Below, piece after piece: positions 1-14,619 of a stretch of 64,000 nucleotides of DNA. Each line of letters begins with the position of its first letter. Positions within the stretch are counted from its first letter, which is position 1. Made by a program: the position numbers and the translations under genes. The notes beneath the pieces were generated by a model that saw nothing but the letters and a program-made list of their open reading frames with translations, was not told where the DNA came from and searched no databases. Source of the DNA: Talpa occidentalis (taxonomy: Eukaryota > Chordata > Mammalia > Eulipotyphla > Talpidae); contig NW_023603184.1 of assembly GCF_014898055.3 (NCBI RefSeq), positions 120,332,615 to 120,396,614 of the forward strand, written 5' to 3'.

Positions 1-54
1 ATTTGTTTGAAAAGTCAGACTATTAAATATTATCAATAATCCCACAGAACATAC

Positions 55-178
55 CTTGTCTTATGATTTCCATGCACATCAATATTGCCTCCTCATGTTC
101 TCCTCGAGCAAAGCGAATGTTGGCTTCACCCATGAGGCCTCTGAGAGCTCTGGGAAGTTTACTCCGAGGCCTTTTCTC
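55..178 (-). CDS. GTF3C3: GTF3C3 coding exon 4
   Basis: Acceptor GTACAG, donor GTATGTTCTG. It encodes [14 protein letters not shown], then [18 protein letters not shown] and LMCMEIIRQ, the start of the first TPR helices. It is 41 codons plus one base. Further exons lie left of the window; nothing exonic is seen in bases 1-54. Confidence 0.95.
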
Positions 179-3100
179 CTGTACAGAACAAAAACGACAT
201 TTTGATTTAAATACAGTAATGTCTTAAATTTTAATTCCTACCATATTAATCAATACAGACCTGAAATTTTTGTTAAAAACTTATCAATTTTATAAATTCA
301 GAACTGGACTAAATGGCTGTAATTCTAACGATCATTAACATTAAAGTTTATATTTCAAGAAAGTCTAATATTCAACTGCAGGGAAGAAAGAAATTATTCT
401 ATGATAGTTTCCAAAACAGAGCATCTCGGGGGAAAAAAAAAAACTTCCTACAGTAGAAAGTCTGAAGCATGCTAAAACAGTAAAATATAGAGAGAAAGCA
501 ATACCCAAAGTGGTAAGAAATTATTAAATTACTAATTCAAATAACAACAAATGGAGAAGTGGATGCTGCAAAATGGATTTCTATGCCACTAGGTTTATTA
601 TGATATAATTTACCAAAGACCCAGAAAGAATTTAGTTTAAAAATGTCATTATAAAATGGAACCTTTTTTTTAAGTACTAAACATATTTATTTGAAAGTGC
701 TAAATTTCTATTTAAACACAAACTAACTTTTTTTAATTTTTTTTTTTATATTCCCCATACAATTGCACCCCCCCCCCTAATTTTGACCCCAATACCTCCT
801 CCCCGCTCCCCATAGTTTGCCTCTGGTTTATAGCTGCTTGTTGATTTTGATTTTTTTCTTTATTATAGTTATTCTTTTTCCTGGTCTCTTATTTAGGTTT
901 TCTAAATTCCTGCTATGAGTGAGACCATTTGGTATTTTTCTTTTTCTTTCTGGCTTATTTTGCTGAGCATGATCCCTTCCAGGTCCATCCATGTTGCTGC
1001 AAATTGCATGAGTTTATCTTTTTTGATTGCTGAGTAATATTCCATTGTGTATACACACCACATCTTCTTGATCCAGTCATCTATTTTTGGGAATTTGAGT
1101 TGTTTCCAAAGCTTAGCTATTGTAAATAGTGCTGCTATAAAAATAAGGGTGCAGGTGCCCTTTTGAATTAATGTTTCTGTTCCTTTGGGGAAATACCTAG
1201 GAGTGGAATTGCTGGATCATATGGAAGCTCCATGTTGAGCAGATTGAGGAATCTCCACACAGCTTTCCATAGTGGTTGGACCAGTTTGCACTCCCACCAA
1301 CAGTGCAGGAGAGTTCCTTTTTCTCCACATCCTCGCCAACATTTGTTGTTGCTAGTTTTTTTCATATGTGCCATTCTCTCTGGTGTGAGATTGTATCTCA
1401 TTGATGTTTTGATTTGCATTTCCCTGATTACAAATGTTGTTGAACATTTTTTCATATGCCTGTTGGCCATTTGCATTTCCTCTTTGGAGAAGTTTCTTTT
1501 TAGCTATTCTGCCCCTTTTTGACTGGATTATTTTCTTTGTTTTTGTTGAGTCTCATCAGCTCTTTGTAGATTTTTGTGCTCAGTCCTTTATCATTATTGT
1601 GTGCAAAAATTTTCTCCCAGTTGGTGGGGTTTCTCTTTGTTTTGGTTATTGTCTCTTTTGCTGTGCAGAACCTCTTTAATTTGATGTAGTCTCAGCTGTT
1701 TATCTTTGCCTTCACTATCACTGCTTTGGGTGATATGTCTGTAAAGATGTCTTTGAGGTATATGTCATGTAGTGTTTCACCTATATTTCCTTCTATATAT
1801 TTTATGGTTTCAGGTCTTATGTCTAGTTCTTTAATCCATTTTGAGTTGGTTTTGGGGCATGGTATGAGGTAGTAGTCAAGTTTCATTCTTTTGCATGTAG
1901 AGACCCAGTTTTCCCAGCACCATTTATTGAACAAACTTTCTTTGCTCCAGTGCATATTCTGTGCTCCTTTGTCAAAGATTAGTTGACCATAAATCTGTGG
2001 GTTTATTTCTGGGTTTTCTATTTGGTTTAAAATGGAACCTTTTAACAGAAAAACTATACTATATTTTGATACATGTAATGACTAAGGTTTACAGCTAATA
2101 AATCTCTAAAATGAAAGATGAGAAATTAGTGACAATAGCTTTCTCACATTTCCTTTCATACAGCTTGAATTGTTTTCTGAATATAATTTAAAGATTTCTT
2201 TTTTCAGTTACTATGTCATTTTCTCACATCTGTCTATGAATACCAAAATAAGAAATAATTTACTTTCATCATTTTCTTGGTTTCACGATTGAGAACCATC
2301 TCTAATACAAACACATCGCCTGCAGTGGGCTGCTCAGGTGTTTCTTCCTCCTCCTCGTCCTCCTCCTCCTCTTCTTCTTCCTCATCATCTTCATTCTCTC
2401 CAAGCATGGAAGCAAAGACCTTGTGAACTGACTTACTGACTCCATCTGAAGTTTCTCCTAAGAAAGACACCATGAAATTGAAAAAATAAAGAAGCTTTCA
2501 AACATTCAAGTAATCAAAAGAAAAATACATATTTTTGGAACATAAATTAAAAAAAAAAGATTTATTTATTTATGCATACAAGAGCTGGGGTACAGGCCAG
2601 AGGTGGGGGGGTGAGAGGATTCACCAGAGACAGAGTGGGGAGCAGAACAAGGAGACTGCCTGAAATACACTGCTGAGGGGTATAGCAGGTGAGACAGGAG
2701 AGTTCTGCTGTGCCATGTGGGTAGCTCCCTGGCCAGGGATCGAACTCATGCTACAGTGGCTGCGGATTGCTTCATAGTGCTGAGACTTAACCCTTGCACC
2801 ACCAGGAAAGCCCAGAACATAAATTTCTACCCCAGCAACCTCAAACTTGTAAGTAAAATACAGACAAATGAACACTACCAAAAACAAAACAAAGAAGAAA
2901 TCTGTCTCAAAGCCATTTATTCTAGCTCATAATGAGCTACAACTGAATTCAATTAACACCCTCCCCTTGCACCCACACACACACTTTTTTTTAGGAAGCG
3001 CCTGATGTCCACCTCTTAGGGGCAGGTTAGGCAACAGTACTGGCAAGTAAGTGATGCTTGCTACTGCAGTTGCATCTCAAAGACCTTATGATGAAGAGCA

Positions 3101-5103
3101 GATAAGGAAGAACCCACAGGTTATTAGAACTTTGGCCCCCTTTTCTACCCAAATTGCCTGGCAAAGTAAGAACTTTGCCTTTTTTTTCTCCTTTTTGCTC
3201 TTTCTTTCCCACTTGGACCAAGGAGGTAGTAATAAAGTCTATTTCTTTTCTGTTCATGCTATAAATGTGTTCTCTGTGCAAAGGATTAGTAACTTAAAAA
3301 GTAAAGAATCTGCCTCTATTTCTACCCCTTAGGACAAGAGAGTTTAATTTCAACTTCAGTCAAATCTTATACACCAAGCTACATTCTAATGGATAGTTCA
3401 GCATCCCAAGTAATATGACAGCAGTAAATGGATGCCAGGAACAATTATCAGTATTCTGATCACTAAAAAGGTATATAATTACCAGAAATTAATAAATTTG
3501 CATGTGAGTGCATCAATTAGGATCCCGTGAGTTTACGCACTGGTGCACTAACTAAATTCAAAATCTAGACATGCAGAGATAAGGAATAGATCAACTGTCC
3601 TTTCACTCTGACATTTCTATCTTATCCTTTAAAACTAAAGGAGTGGTTCAGAAGCCACTTTACATAGAAGAGTAATTTCTACAATTTGAGGGAGTACAGT
3701 CTGGAATTAGTAAACAACTGAGAGTTCAGTTTTTTTAAATGACACTTAAAAAGCTCTCGAATAGCACCATTAATTTGAAACTTTCTCACAAAAATCTCCC
3801 CCAAAATTATCCTCACATTCATTAACTCAAGAAATTTATTGAGAATGATGTACCAAGCATCATGCTCCTGATAAATCAGGTAATAAACAACAGAATGCCA
3901 CTGCAATGAAAAAAATGTTTCATTCAATTATTAGGTATTCTTAATATCGAATGCTGGTTGCAAATGATCCTAACATACCTTCATTGACATCTTTATCCTG
4001 GAATTTGGTAGAGTCAATTCCTGATGATGATGGAATTTCAGAGTCATTTGGATTTTCTTCAACTGCCAACTTTCCTTTTTCTTGAAGAGTCTGTGATTGA
4101 ATATGAATTAATGATTCCTAAAGCTAAAGCAGACATAGCACTGTCCAACTGGGAATGGGACATTTGCATCATTTTTTGTTTCTATAAAACTTGAGCTCTG
4201 CACACATATACAGTAGGTGAAATCTAAATGTGATAACTGTCAGAGCATTTCGGAGGATCTAGATCTCATCTTTCAGTCAGTCATTTGTAAAAAATAATTA
4301 AAAAACAAAATTTGATGATTCCATTAATCTGTACATTGTGTCCAAACCTTTTCAATGAAAAAAGATTGAGCATACTAGCTACATGAATTAGGAAAGAATC
4401 TAGCTTATTTCAAAAGGTGTAATTTTTTTTTTACTTTCCCTTTAACTTCAAATAAGTAAGAGATATGTTAGGTATTTCTTCAAAAGTTTGAAAAAATATG
4501 AGTGAAGATCTTGTTATCAAACAAGAAAGCTGTATCACATTCCTGGGAGACTTCTCAAAAACGGGAATTCAGATCTCTATTCAGAAACAGAAAAAGTGAG
4601 AAGACAGGACAGTTGCCCATCCAAGGTCACAAAAGGCCTTAATGGAAAAGCTAAGATTAGCTAGTAGATACTCGAATTTCAAACTCTACTCCCAACTACA
4701 AATTTAACCAACCTGCATTAAAACTATCCTTCCTTAAGTAAAATTTTACTGTTTGGCAAAAGAAAAACAAGGTTACCACGGATGCAGATGCTGGGGGGGG
4801 GGGGGGCGGAGGTTATCAAAAGGAGCTAAGCACAAAGATGAAGGGTGAGAACCAGAGTTTTGGTTAAGAATGGGGCGAAACAGCTGGGAGTTCTCGGCCC
4901 GCCCCCAAATAGCGAAAGGGGTCATTTGGGTCCCTCCCACCTGCCTAAACGTATTAGGGCAACAAGACAGGGATAAGCATCCGGGTCTAGTATCTCCTCA
5001 CTTTCTTCTCGTGTGCCTTTCTCTCTTCTCGCCTCCTTTCGAACTCCTCAAAGGAGATTCTCCCTTCCAGGTAGTCGATGAGCTCCGGGCTGAACCCCGA
5101 CAT
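55..5103 (-). CDS. GTF3C3: GTF3C3, N-terminal part (four coding exons; gene runs off the left edge)
   Basis: General transcription factor 3C polypeptide 3 (TFIIIC102), a TPR subunit of the TFIIIC complex that binds the A and B boxes of tRNA-type RNA polymerase III promoters in the nucleus. Coding exons in transcript order are 5103-5002, 4090-3979, 2457-2264 and 178-55. They join in frame (102+112+194+124 nt, 177 codons plus one base). All four donors are GT; the three acceptors are AG. The protein starts [14 protein letters not shown], continues through TLQEKGKL and a long acidic tract, then [17 protein letters not shown] and [14 protein letters not shown], which I recognise as GTF3C3. The human protein is about 886 residues, so roughly the first fifth is here; most TPRs lie to the left of the window. 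The acidic tract and the entry into the first TPR are visible. Identification rests on recalled family sequence, not on an alignment. Confidence 0.95.
652..2043 (-). mobile_element. 5'-truncated L1 with TSD and probable 3' transduction
   Basis: On the minus strand this is the 3' part of L1: the end of ORF2 (about 2027 down to 1170), the 3' UTR, and an A tail at 747-728. The C-run at 768-777 is the G-rich 3' UTR block read on the other strand. It is the same family as the full-length copy at 35-41 kb. A 16-bp direct repeat, TAAAATGGAACCTTTT, lies at 652-667 and 2028-2043. Between the L1 A tail and the left repeat are about 55 bp of other DNA (727-673) with AATAAA at 691-686, followed by a second short A tract (672-664). 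It lies in the intron between GTF3C3 exons 3 and 4, in gene sense. ORF2 is truncated and interrupted by stops, so it cannot move by itself. Confidence 0.85.
2264..2457 (-). CDS. GTF3C3: GTF3C3 coding exon 3 with polyacidic tract
   Basis: Acceptor CTTAG, donor GTAAATTATT. It encodes [20 protein letters not shown], then a run of about 18 Asp/Glu residues, then [20 protein letters not shown] and TKKMMK. The acidic run is coded by GAG/GAA/GAC repeats (the CTC/TTC-rich stretch near 2341-2393 on the plus strand), so its length may vary between species. The exon ends in phase 0. Confidence 0.95.
2549..2814 (-). mobile_element. tRNA-derived SINE (long form)
   Basis: Minus-strand copy with a diverged head (right end), a B-box-like CGATCCC and an A-rich tail at the left. 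Direct repeats GAACATAAATT at 2538-2548 and 2815-2825 mark the insertion. It lies in the GTF3C3 intron between exons 2 and 3. Confidence 0.85.
3000..3978. other. GTF3C3 intron sequence without clear features
   Basis: AT-rich intron DNA. A weak ancient-repeat signature (ATTCATTAACTCAAGAAATT and following bases, near 3817-3920) is the only thing noticed; no coding evidence. Confidence 0.4.
3979..4090 (-). CDS. GTF3C3: GTF3C3 coding exon 2
   Basis: Acceptor CACAG before ACTCTTCAAG; donor GTATGTTAGG. It encodes [20 protein letters not shown] and then a Ser/Asp-rich linker ending KDVNEG. The 112 nt leave one base (G) that pairs with GA of the next exon to make Gly. The low-complexity, polar composition suggests a disordered linker. 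Confidence 0.93.
4560..4700 (+). repeat. MIR-like ancient SINE fragment
   Basis: Resembles the MIR core (GCCCATCCAAGGTCACA followed by a degraded stretch ending TCAAACTCTACTCCCAACT). Diverged, without TSD; called from recalled consensus. Confidence 0.5.
4793..4806. repeat. G14 homopolymer
   Basis: A run of 14 G in GTF3C3 intron 1, about 200 bp from the first coding exon. Likely length-polymorphic. Confidence 0.95.
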
Positions 5104-5340
5104 GTCTGCGGGGTTAGGACGCTCAGCTCCAAAAAGCGGAATGCAGAAGCGGAAACGCACTTCCTCCTAGACGCGACCCAGAGTCCTCGCGAAACCGGCT
5201 CGGCCTGCACCGCAGCTGCTACACTTGGGTTCCGGGGGCGCGCCAGGCCCGGCTCCTCCCCCATTCCCTCCCGCGACCCACCCTCCCGCGACCCACCCTC
5301 CCCGCGCCCGCGGGACCCAGCAAAGGGTGGAGGGATTCTG
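4860..5340 (-). promoter_or_regulatory. CpG-rich promoter region of GTF3C3
   Basis: The segment around the GTF3C3 start codon is far richer in GC and CpG than its surroundings, with GCGCG and CCCGCG clusters around 5225-5315 and no TATA box near the start. It contains a two-copy tandem of about 15 bp (CCCGCGACCCACCCT) near 5269-5298. This is the usual housekeeping-type promoter architecture. The transcription start is inferred to lie within about 150 bp upstream of the ATG. No divergent plus-strand gene was recognised beside it. Confidence 0.7.
5002..5103 (-). CDS. GTF3C3: GTF3C3 coding exon 1
   Basis: Start codon at 5103-5101, 34 codons ending EERKAHEKK, then donor GTGAGG. The ATG lies in a CpG-rich segment, is the first of the reading frame and matches the known [14 protein letters not shown] start. 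The exon ends on a codon boundary (phase 0). Confidence 0.95.
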
Positions 5341-5399
5341 CTTATTAAGGACTTGAAAAAGATGTGCTTTGAAGAATTTTTCGTTCATTAGATCATTTA

Positions 5400-6540
5400 C
5401 CCCAATCCGTTTCCTTTTCTGAATCTTTTTTTCCGCCCTAGAAATTTAATCTGTTTTTTCACTCTAGTGGTTCTTTTGTTTTGTTTTGTTTTCTTAATTT
5501 AACCTTTGGGTCTGGCGTGTGCTTATTTTAATTTCCACTTCTTTGTTGTTGTTGAAAGCTAGAGTCCTCCCCTAATTTAGCTCTGAATTTCATCCCCTCC
5601 AGTTAATGGCACCATCAATTTTCCCTTCTTGCACAAATTCTCACATTCACTTTCCTCGGGCTCCTTCTACACTGTTGCCAATTTACTACAGCTCAGTGTT
5701 GTGCATGTAACATACATTTTTCAACAATCCTTGTGGATGTTGAGACAAAGCGGATGTTGTTATTCCAAATGCAAATATCTAGCAAGTATAACAGACACTG
5801 GCACTTTGTCTGCAGGGCCCACACCTTGCAAGACCACCACTAGATGCCGGAGAAGACAGATAGTACCAAACCCTTTATACACTATGTTTTTTCCTGTGAT
5901 TAAGTTTATAAGTTAGGAACAGTAACAATAAATCAGAACAATTATAACAATATACTACAACAAAACTATGTTAATGTGGTCACTCAAAATATCTTATTGC
6001 ACATAATATTTTTGGTCCACCATTCACTGTAGGTACCAGAAACCTGCAAATGAGTAAGTATGGATTAGGGGGACTAGTGTTGGAGAGCCAGGGTTTGAAC
6101 CCTGATATTTCTGACTCCAAATCCCATGCTTGAAATTATATGATATACTGCCTTCCCTGGGTGGAACTGTTTTTCAACTCCAACAACTCCCTGGTTTATT
6201 CTTTACCTTGGATTATATTTCTCTGCCTATCCTATTCTAGACACACCAGTGGTAACCATCTTGAGAACAGCACTACCTGCTGAATCTGTGAACCCTCCAC
6301 TGTAACCTAATGATTTGTGTTCAAAACTTTTATGAATTAAATTGCTTGGAATTCCATCTATTCCCTTTGTGGAGGCGTTCACATTCAGAGTGGGGGTGTT
6401 GAAAGGGAAAAACAGTCTCTGGCACTTGAATGGAAATGGATAGCAGTGAAACACTCCCTACACTCTACCACTTCTCAGAATGGGCTATATTTTTTGAGGA
6501 ACAGCTCATCAATAATAACTTTAATCTTTTAAATGGTTTA
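5400..6540. other. Intergenic DNA upstream of GTF3C3
   Basis: No gene recognised. T-rich after the CpG region; a MIR-like patch (GAGAGCCAGGGTTTGAACCC) lies near 6084-6150. Confidence 0.4.
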
Positions 6541-6542
6541 AA

Positions 6543-6813
6543 GGGGGCCTCCCTGGTGGCACAAGGGGTTAAGACACAACCTATGAAGCTCACTACAGCC
6601 ACTACAGCACAAGTTTAATCCCTGGCCAGGGAGGTGACCCACATGGCGCAGCAGACCTCTCCTGACTCGCCCGCTGCTCCCCTCAGCAGTGTATTTCGGT
6701 CCATTTGCCTGTTCTGTTCCCCACTCTGTCTCTGGTGAAACCTCTCACCCCCCAAAACTCTGGCCTGTACTGCAGTACTTGTATGTACAAATAAATAAAT
6801 CTTTAAAAAAATG
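6543..6813 (+). mobile_element. tRNA-derived SINE (long form)
   Basis: Begins GGGCCTCCCTGGTGGCAC and ends in AATAAATAAATCTTTAAAA. Direct repeats AATGGTTTAA at 6532-6541 and 6814-6823. Diverged from the youngest copies in the tRNA-like half. Confidence 0.85.
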
Positions 6814-6823
6814 AATGGTTTAA

Positions 6824-9350
6824 CAAAATCTTGACATTAGAAAGTTTCCATTACTGTATAAAATAATAGCAGAATGGTACACATTTACTTCAGCTCAACA
6901 AGCACTTAATTGAACACTTGCTAGGCATTGTGCTAGGTGCTAGAGAAATAAAAATGGCATAGATATCATCTCTGCTCACAAAGACCTAATAGCCCTCCAG
7001 GGAAAACACACACACACATAGAAATAATTACAATAGAACACATTAAAACAGATGCAGAATCTGTCATTGCGTGTTTTATTTTTGTTATTCATTGTCAGTA
7101 TTCACAGAAAACTAATTTGGAATGTACAGACTAGTGGTACATGGACACCACACCAATGTTTGCATTCTACTGCAACATTCCTTTGGCAAAAATCACAGGG
7201 AAATGAAACAGCTCTCCAGAAAAACACAGGAAAAGTGCCTATTCCAAACAAGAATATGAGAATCAGAATAATTCAGCCAAAGCTAAAGTTGGGGGTAGGC
7301 GGGAGGGTTGGCTATACAAGAGCAGCAATCCATTCATCTCTACTCTCCTTTCTTGAGGGGTTTGTGGGTGGGATACTTGGTATACCACAATGTCCACCTC
7401 GACTAGTAGTAAAGAACATCTCCCAGAGACCCCAGTAACTTCTAGGATGCCATGTTTTTTTGCTTTCCACTTCATTGTGGATAGTTATCACTTACTCTCC
7501 CTTCTTATGAAACTAAGGCTGTGAAGTCTTTCCAGTATCATATGCTGAAAATGGGAATACATCTTGTTTGATTTAAACTGAAATCTCTATTGAATATAAT
7601 GAATTACAGTGAAAAGGGGCAAGATTCCTTTAGAATAAAAATTATGATTGATAACAACATAAACAAGTTTAAAAATAAACTTAAAGGAAACATGTAATTG
7701 AGAAAATCATCATCTCCTTTGACAGTGTGGTGTTTTTGTAGCTCTTACAAATACATGCCGTATTCTAGGTCACTATTTATGGTTATAGAGTAGAAAAAGT
7801 GCTCCAAAAACATGCACATAAATCACCTATGTCCCAAAGATAAAGCTATTTATATGTAAATTTGGAAATGGTGAATAAAATCATTGCAAATTGACAAAGG
7901 TGGAGGGAGAAAAGGTTAGCCATGACCATGATTGATTTTTTCTAATGAGAAGCTTCATCTGTTGTTTTAAAATAGCCAGATACCTGAAAGAACAAGAAAA
8001 TACTATAATTAAACAGAAAATGAAGACAAAAAGCAAAATAAAGACCCAAAGATCAACATATTTCAACAAAACTCTTTGTGTCTTCATTTTCTAATCAGAG
8101 ACATCAGGACAGGATAGCTCGTAATTATGAAATATTCTCCAAATCAGCAGTTTTATTTCTTTCCTAAAGTTGAATAATTCCCATTATATTACAATACTAT
8201 CAACTGAGTACTTTCTCAGCTTTCTACCCTTAACCATTACCTCATTCTATGCTCACACAAAACTATGTATTTCTGATATTTCTCTGATACAGTCTGTGAG
8301 TTAGAGATTAGTACCTGCATTTCATAGATGAAACTGAAGCTTAAAGCAACTTGTATGCAATCATGTCTCATATTAAACTAGGTACAGTACTACTAATAAC
8401 TATTTATTTTAGCTTTTGCTAGCCTCGGGTTTAAGTGTAAAAACAGTTAAGGAAACTCTTCACTGACATATTTTTTAAAATTCTATTTTATTTTCTCATT
8501 ATAGGACAGCTTTCAAGTGCACATGTCACTTGGTAAATTTCATCTTCTGTTAGGCATAACAACCATTTTTTAAAAAACATTACCACTTTAAAAGAATAAT
8601 CAAAATCTTTTCACAAATACAATGAAGTACAATGATGTTATGCTTCCTTTCAATTTCATAGGAAGAGATTTATTTATGATTCAGTTACTTTTACTATTCA
8701 ATTGAACAAAAATCTGTTAGACAATATTAATAATTCATTTTCTTGGCATGCTTCATACCTATTCTTTTCTAAATGGTAGACATTTTTTATAGGAATGCTG
8801 ACAAATAACAACATTCAAATCTTAAACATAAATTTCTAACTTTTTTCTATGAGAAAAATGCCATTTTATTACTATTCTACCTTTTTTCTCTAGGTGAAGA
8901 AATTCAAACTCAAATATATGCTTCATACTTTCTCCCAAAAAGAATTGTTCTTTTAACTTTCACACTCCTTTTAATCCAACTGTACAAGTCAATATATTTC
9001 TTTGTATGTGATTTTTTCACATAAGTTAGCATATGGCCTGGTTTTAAAAAGATATCTGTAAATGGTGTTGCCTATATTTAATAATCCTGTTAAAAGTGAT
9101 AATCCTATGTTAATGTAAAACTATGCTAAAAAATCATGTCATTTTATTTTATAACCAGACAATAAATATTTGAACCATATCCAAACTTTATTATTGATGA
9201 GAACCATCTTAACCAAGGACTTATGTCCATAAGAAAATAAAATCATTTTTCAAATAAATTATTTCCAAATCTCCTTATGAGTAAGTTGTAAGTCTTAATG
9301 AATCCTGAGAATAAAGAGAACATTGTTTTACCTGTGTGCAGAAGGAACAT
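6824..9350. other. Intergenic DNA between GTF3C3 and C2orf66
   Basis: AT-rich. Weak ancient-repeat matches at about 6895-6990 (ACACTTGCTAGGCATTGTGC) and 8270-8380 (MIR-like). The longest open frame (about 7052-7438) has no recognisable protein features. The C2orf66 3' UTR presumably occupies the right end, but no poly(A) site was assigned. Confidence 0.4.
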
Positions 9351-12335
<2,985 letters not shown>

Positions 12336-12339
12336 ATGA

Positions 12340-12904
12340 GCTTCATTTGTTCATTCCTTTGTTCATTCATTCAGCAAACTTTCATTGAATGCCTACTATG
12401 TGCCAGGTACTACACTAGGATTTGAGGATAAAATGGTAAGACTAATATAGTTCCTACCTTCATTGAACTAACATATTAGTAGTTAGCACAAAAGTAGAGA
12501 TGTGGCTGGATCTGAGAGATACTAGCAATGTTCTGGATACTGTGGGAGAGCGAGCTAAGAAGAGGAGAGTTTTAAGGGCAATTCCTTATATCTCAGGATT
12601 ATGTAGCTGAGTAGACTATAGTCCATTCACTGAGATATCAAGCACTGGCATGGAGAGACAAAGATCGTGACCACCATTGGGGATATGCTGAATTTGAGGA
12701 AACTTCCAAATGGGAATGGTGAGCACAGATCTGGATACCCAGGTCTAGAGCTCAGATAGGAAGCCTGGGCAGGAAATGCACATGTGGGAGATATTGGCAT
12801 ATATGTGGATGAGATCTCCTCAGTGAAGATTAAAAAATGAGAAAAATAGGTGGCGTAGGACTTAAGCTTTGAAAAGTTTTAACATGTAACAGTTATAATT
12901 GGGA

Positions 12905-12967
<63 letters not shown>

Positions 12968-13260
12968 TGACCTTGGAGGTAAGGGTAAAACCAGGAGAGC
13001 ATGGAAACAATAGAAGGTATTTGGAGAAGGGACAAATTGGATAAAATCAAGCATTAGCATTGTTTTTATATATAGAGGTGAGGATATATTAGAAGTGAGT
13101 GGATGGAAAGGAGAAGTAGAGAGTACATCAAACTCTTGAAAAAGTTGGCTATGAAGAAAAAGAGAGAAGGAAGTAACTGGAAGAAGTGGAGTCAAGGGCA
13201 GGTATTGTCATTTTTTTAAATAAGAGAGACATAAAATTTGTTAAAAGATAGCTCATTTGA
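12340..13260 (+). repeat. Ancient interspersed repeat, family not assigned
   Basis: Starts with TTCATTCATTCAGCAAACTT and GCCTACTATGTGCCAGGTAC, then a long G/A-rich stretch. I recognise this as a widespread ancient mammalian repeat but cannot name the family. It is interrupted by the TA/CA microsatellite. Confidence 0.5.
12904..12963. repeat. Compound microsatellite (TA)n(CA)n
   Basis: A perfect AT tract of about 18 bp runs into about 40 bp of AC repeats. Likely length-polymorphic. Confidence 0.95.
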
Positions 13261-13416
13261 TATCCCCTTTAAGGGTTCTCTGTTTAAAAATATAGTTTCT
13301 CAAAGCAGCAATGGACTAAAGGCAACACACATCGTATCTTCACTAAAACTGGAGTTCCTTGATTGTTAAAAGAAATTGTATATTTAAATAAAGCCATTAT
13401 TTATTTTAAATCTCTG

Positions 13417-13663
13417 TTTTTTGGGGGGGTTTTTTGTTTGTTTTTTTTATAACTGGGGAGGCCAGAGTTGCGGGGAGTGAGAAGATTCACGAGAGAGAGC
13501 AGGGAGCAGAACAGGCAGATGTAGCGAAACACACTGCTGAGGGGAGCAGCCGGTGAGACAGGAGAGGTCTGCCTCACCATGTGGGCCGACTGGAGAGGAT
13601 CCTTGCATGGCCGTGGACAGCTTCACAGAGCTGTGTTCAACCCCTGCGTCACCAGGGGGGCCC
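13417..13663 (-). mobile_element. tRNA-derived SINE (diverged long form)
   Basis: Direct repeats TATTTTAAATCTCTG at 13402-13416 and 13664-13678. The head at the right reads GGGGGCCCCCCTGGTGAC-like and the tail is T-rich with interruptions. It lacks the ATTTATTTATGCATA tail block seen in other copies. Confidence 0.82.
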
Positions 13664-14047
13664 TATTTTAAATCTCTGCTTAAAAGAGTAATGCCATTGA
13701 TAAGTTGATGATGACATTCTCTTCATCGTAGTGAATTACCCAAGATAATGATGGTAAGACTGAGACCATAGCCATATATCCTCATTTCCAGTCCAGATGG
13801 CTAGCCTTCTCAACAAAGAACTTGTCCTGAAGAGGGCTGGAAACTCAAGCTAGTTCAGGTTCCCAAATCATTAATTTGTGATCCAAATTATCCCATTTGG
13901 TCTTTTCATAAAATAAAGCATTTCTTTTTTGTCCTAGAATTTGTCTTTAAACGGGAGAAAACTTTTTAAAATACAAGTGGAGCTTTCTAAAAGGTCTTTA
14001 ACAAGCTACCTTGGGAGCTCAAAATAAAGCATTTTTCAAAAGTGAAC

Positions 14048-14304
14048 CAAATAAGGGATCAGGAAAAAAATGATAATAAATAAAAAACCAAAATTAACTG
14101 GCAACTGTAAATCAGAGATATTCTGCAGGGGAGGGTAAGGGAGAAGGATCAAAACAGGGGAGGGATGAGCACAAGGGACTATAGTGATGGTGCACGGGTG
14201 AACTGGTGGTGGGGATTTTACAGGGACTACACCTGAGAGGAAGAAAGCAAATATTGTACAAAAATAAACAATGATGCAAAATCTATACAAATAATTTTTT
14301 TAAA
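14048..14304 (+). mobile_element. L1 3' end fragment
   Basis: Matches the L1 3' UTR type seen at 20263-20510: AAATCAGAGA, GGGACTATAGTGATGGTGCA, GGGACTACACCTGAGAGG, then AACAATGATGCAAAAT and a T/A-rich end. Strongly 5'-truncated; no convincing TSD found. Confidence 0.7.
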
Positions 14305-14316
14305 GTAGTATTTGGG

Positions 14317-14599
14317 GGGCCTCCCCGGTGGCGCAGCGGTTGAGCGCTGGGTTGCGAAGCTGCCCGCGGCCTCTGCAGTGCAGGTTCGATCCCCGGCTGC
14401 TCCCCGGCCACCAGAGGAGGGTCCCACATGGCGCACAGACCTCTCCTGCCACCCGCTGCTCCCCTCAGCAGTGTACTTCGGTCCTTCTGCCTGCTCTGCT
14501 CCCTGCTCTGGCTCTGGTGAATTCTCTCACCCTCCCGCGCTTCTGACTGTACCCAGTGCTTGTATAAATAAATAAATAAATCTTTAAAAAAAAAAAAAG
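14317..14599 (+). mobile_element. tRNA-derived SINE (young long form)
   Basis: Near-ideal copy: GGCCTCCCCGGTGGCGCAGC start, A-box-like TGGCGCAGCGG, B box GGTTCGATCCC, AATAAATAAATAAATCTTT and a pure A tail. Direct repeats GTAGTATTTGGG at 14305-14316 and 14600-14611. Confidence 0.93.
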
Positions 14600-14619
14600 G
14601 TAGTATTTGGGATATCCTA

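Noticed and set aside
1168..1955. Short open frames with clear protein similarity (for example [18 protein letters not shown])
   Set aside because: They are broken remains of L1 ORF2 in a truncated element, not host genes.
7052..7438. Possible gene with a hydrophobic N-terminus (128 codons)
   Set aside because: No recognisable family, no splice or promoter support; consistent with a chance frame.
12862..13195. Minus-strand frames with CVCVCV and YIYIYI runs
   Set aside because: Translated microsatellite, no coding support.
14317..14400. tRNA gene (A and B box present)
   Set aside because: It is the tRNA-like head of a SINE, repeated many times, with no clover-leaf end, a long body and an A tail, and it is flanked by a TSD.
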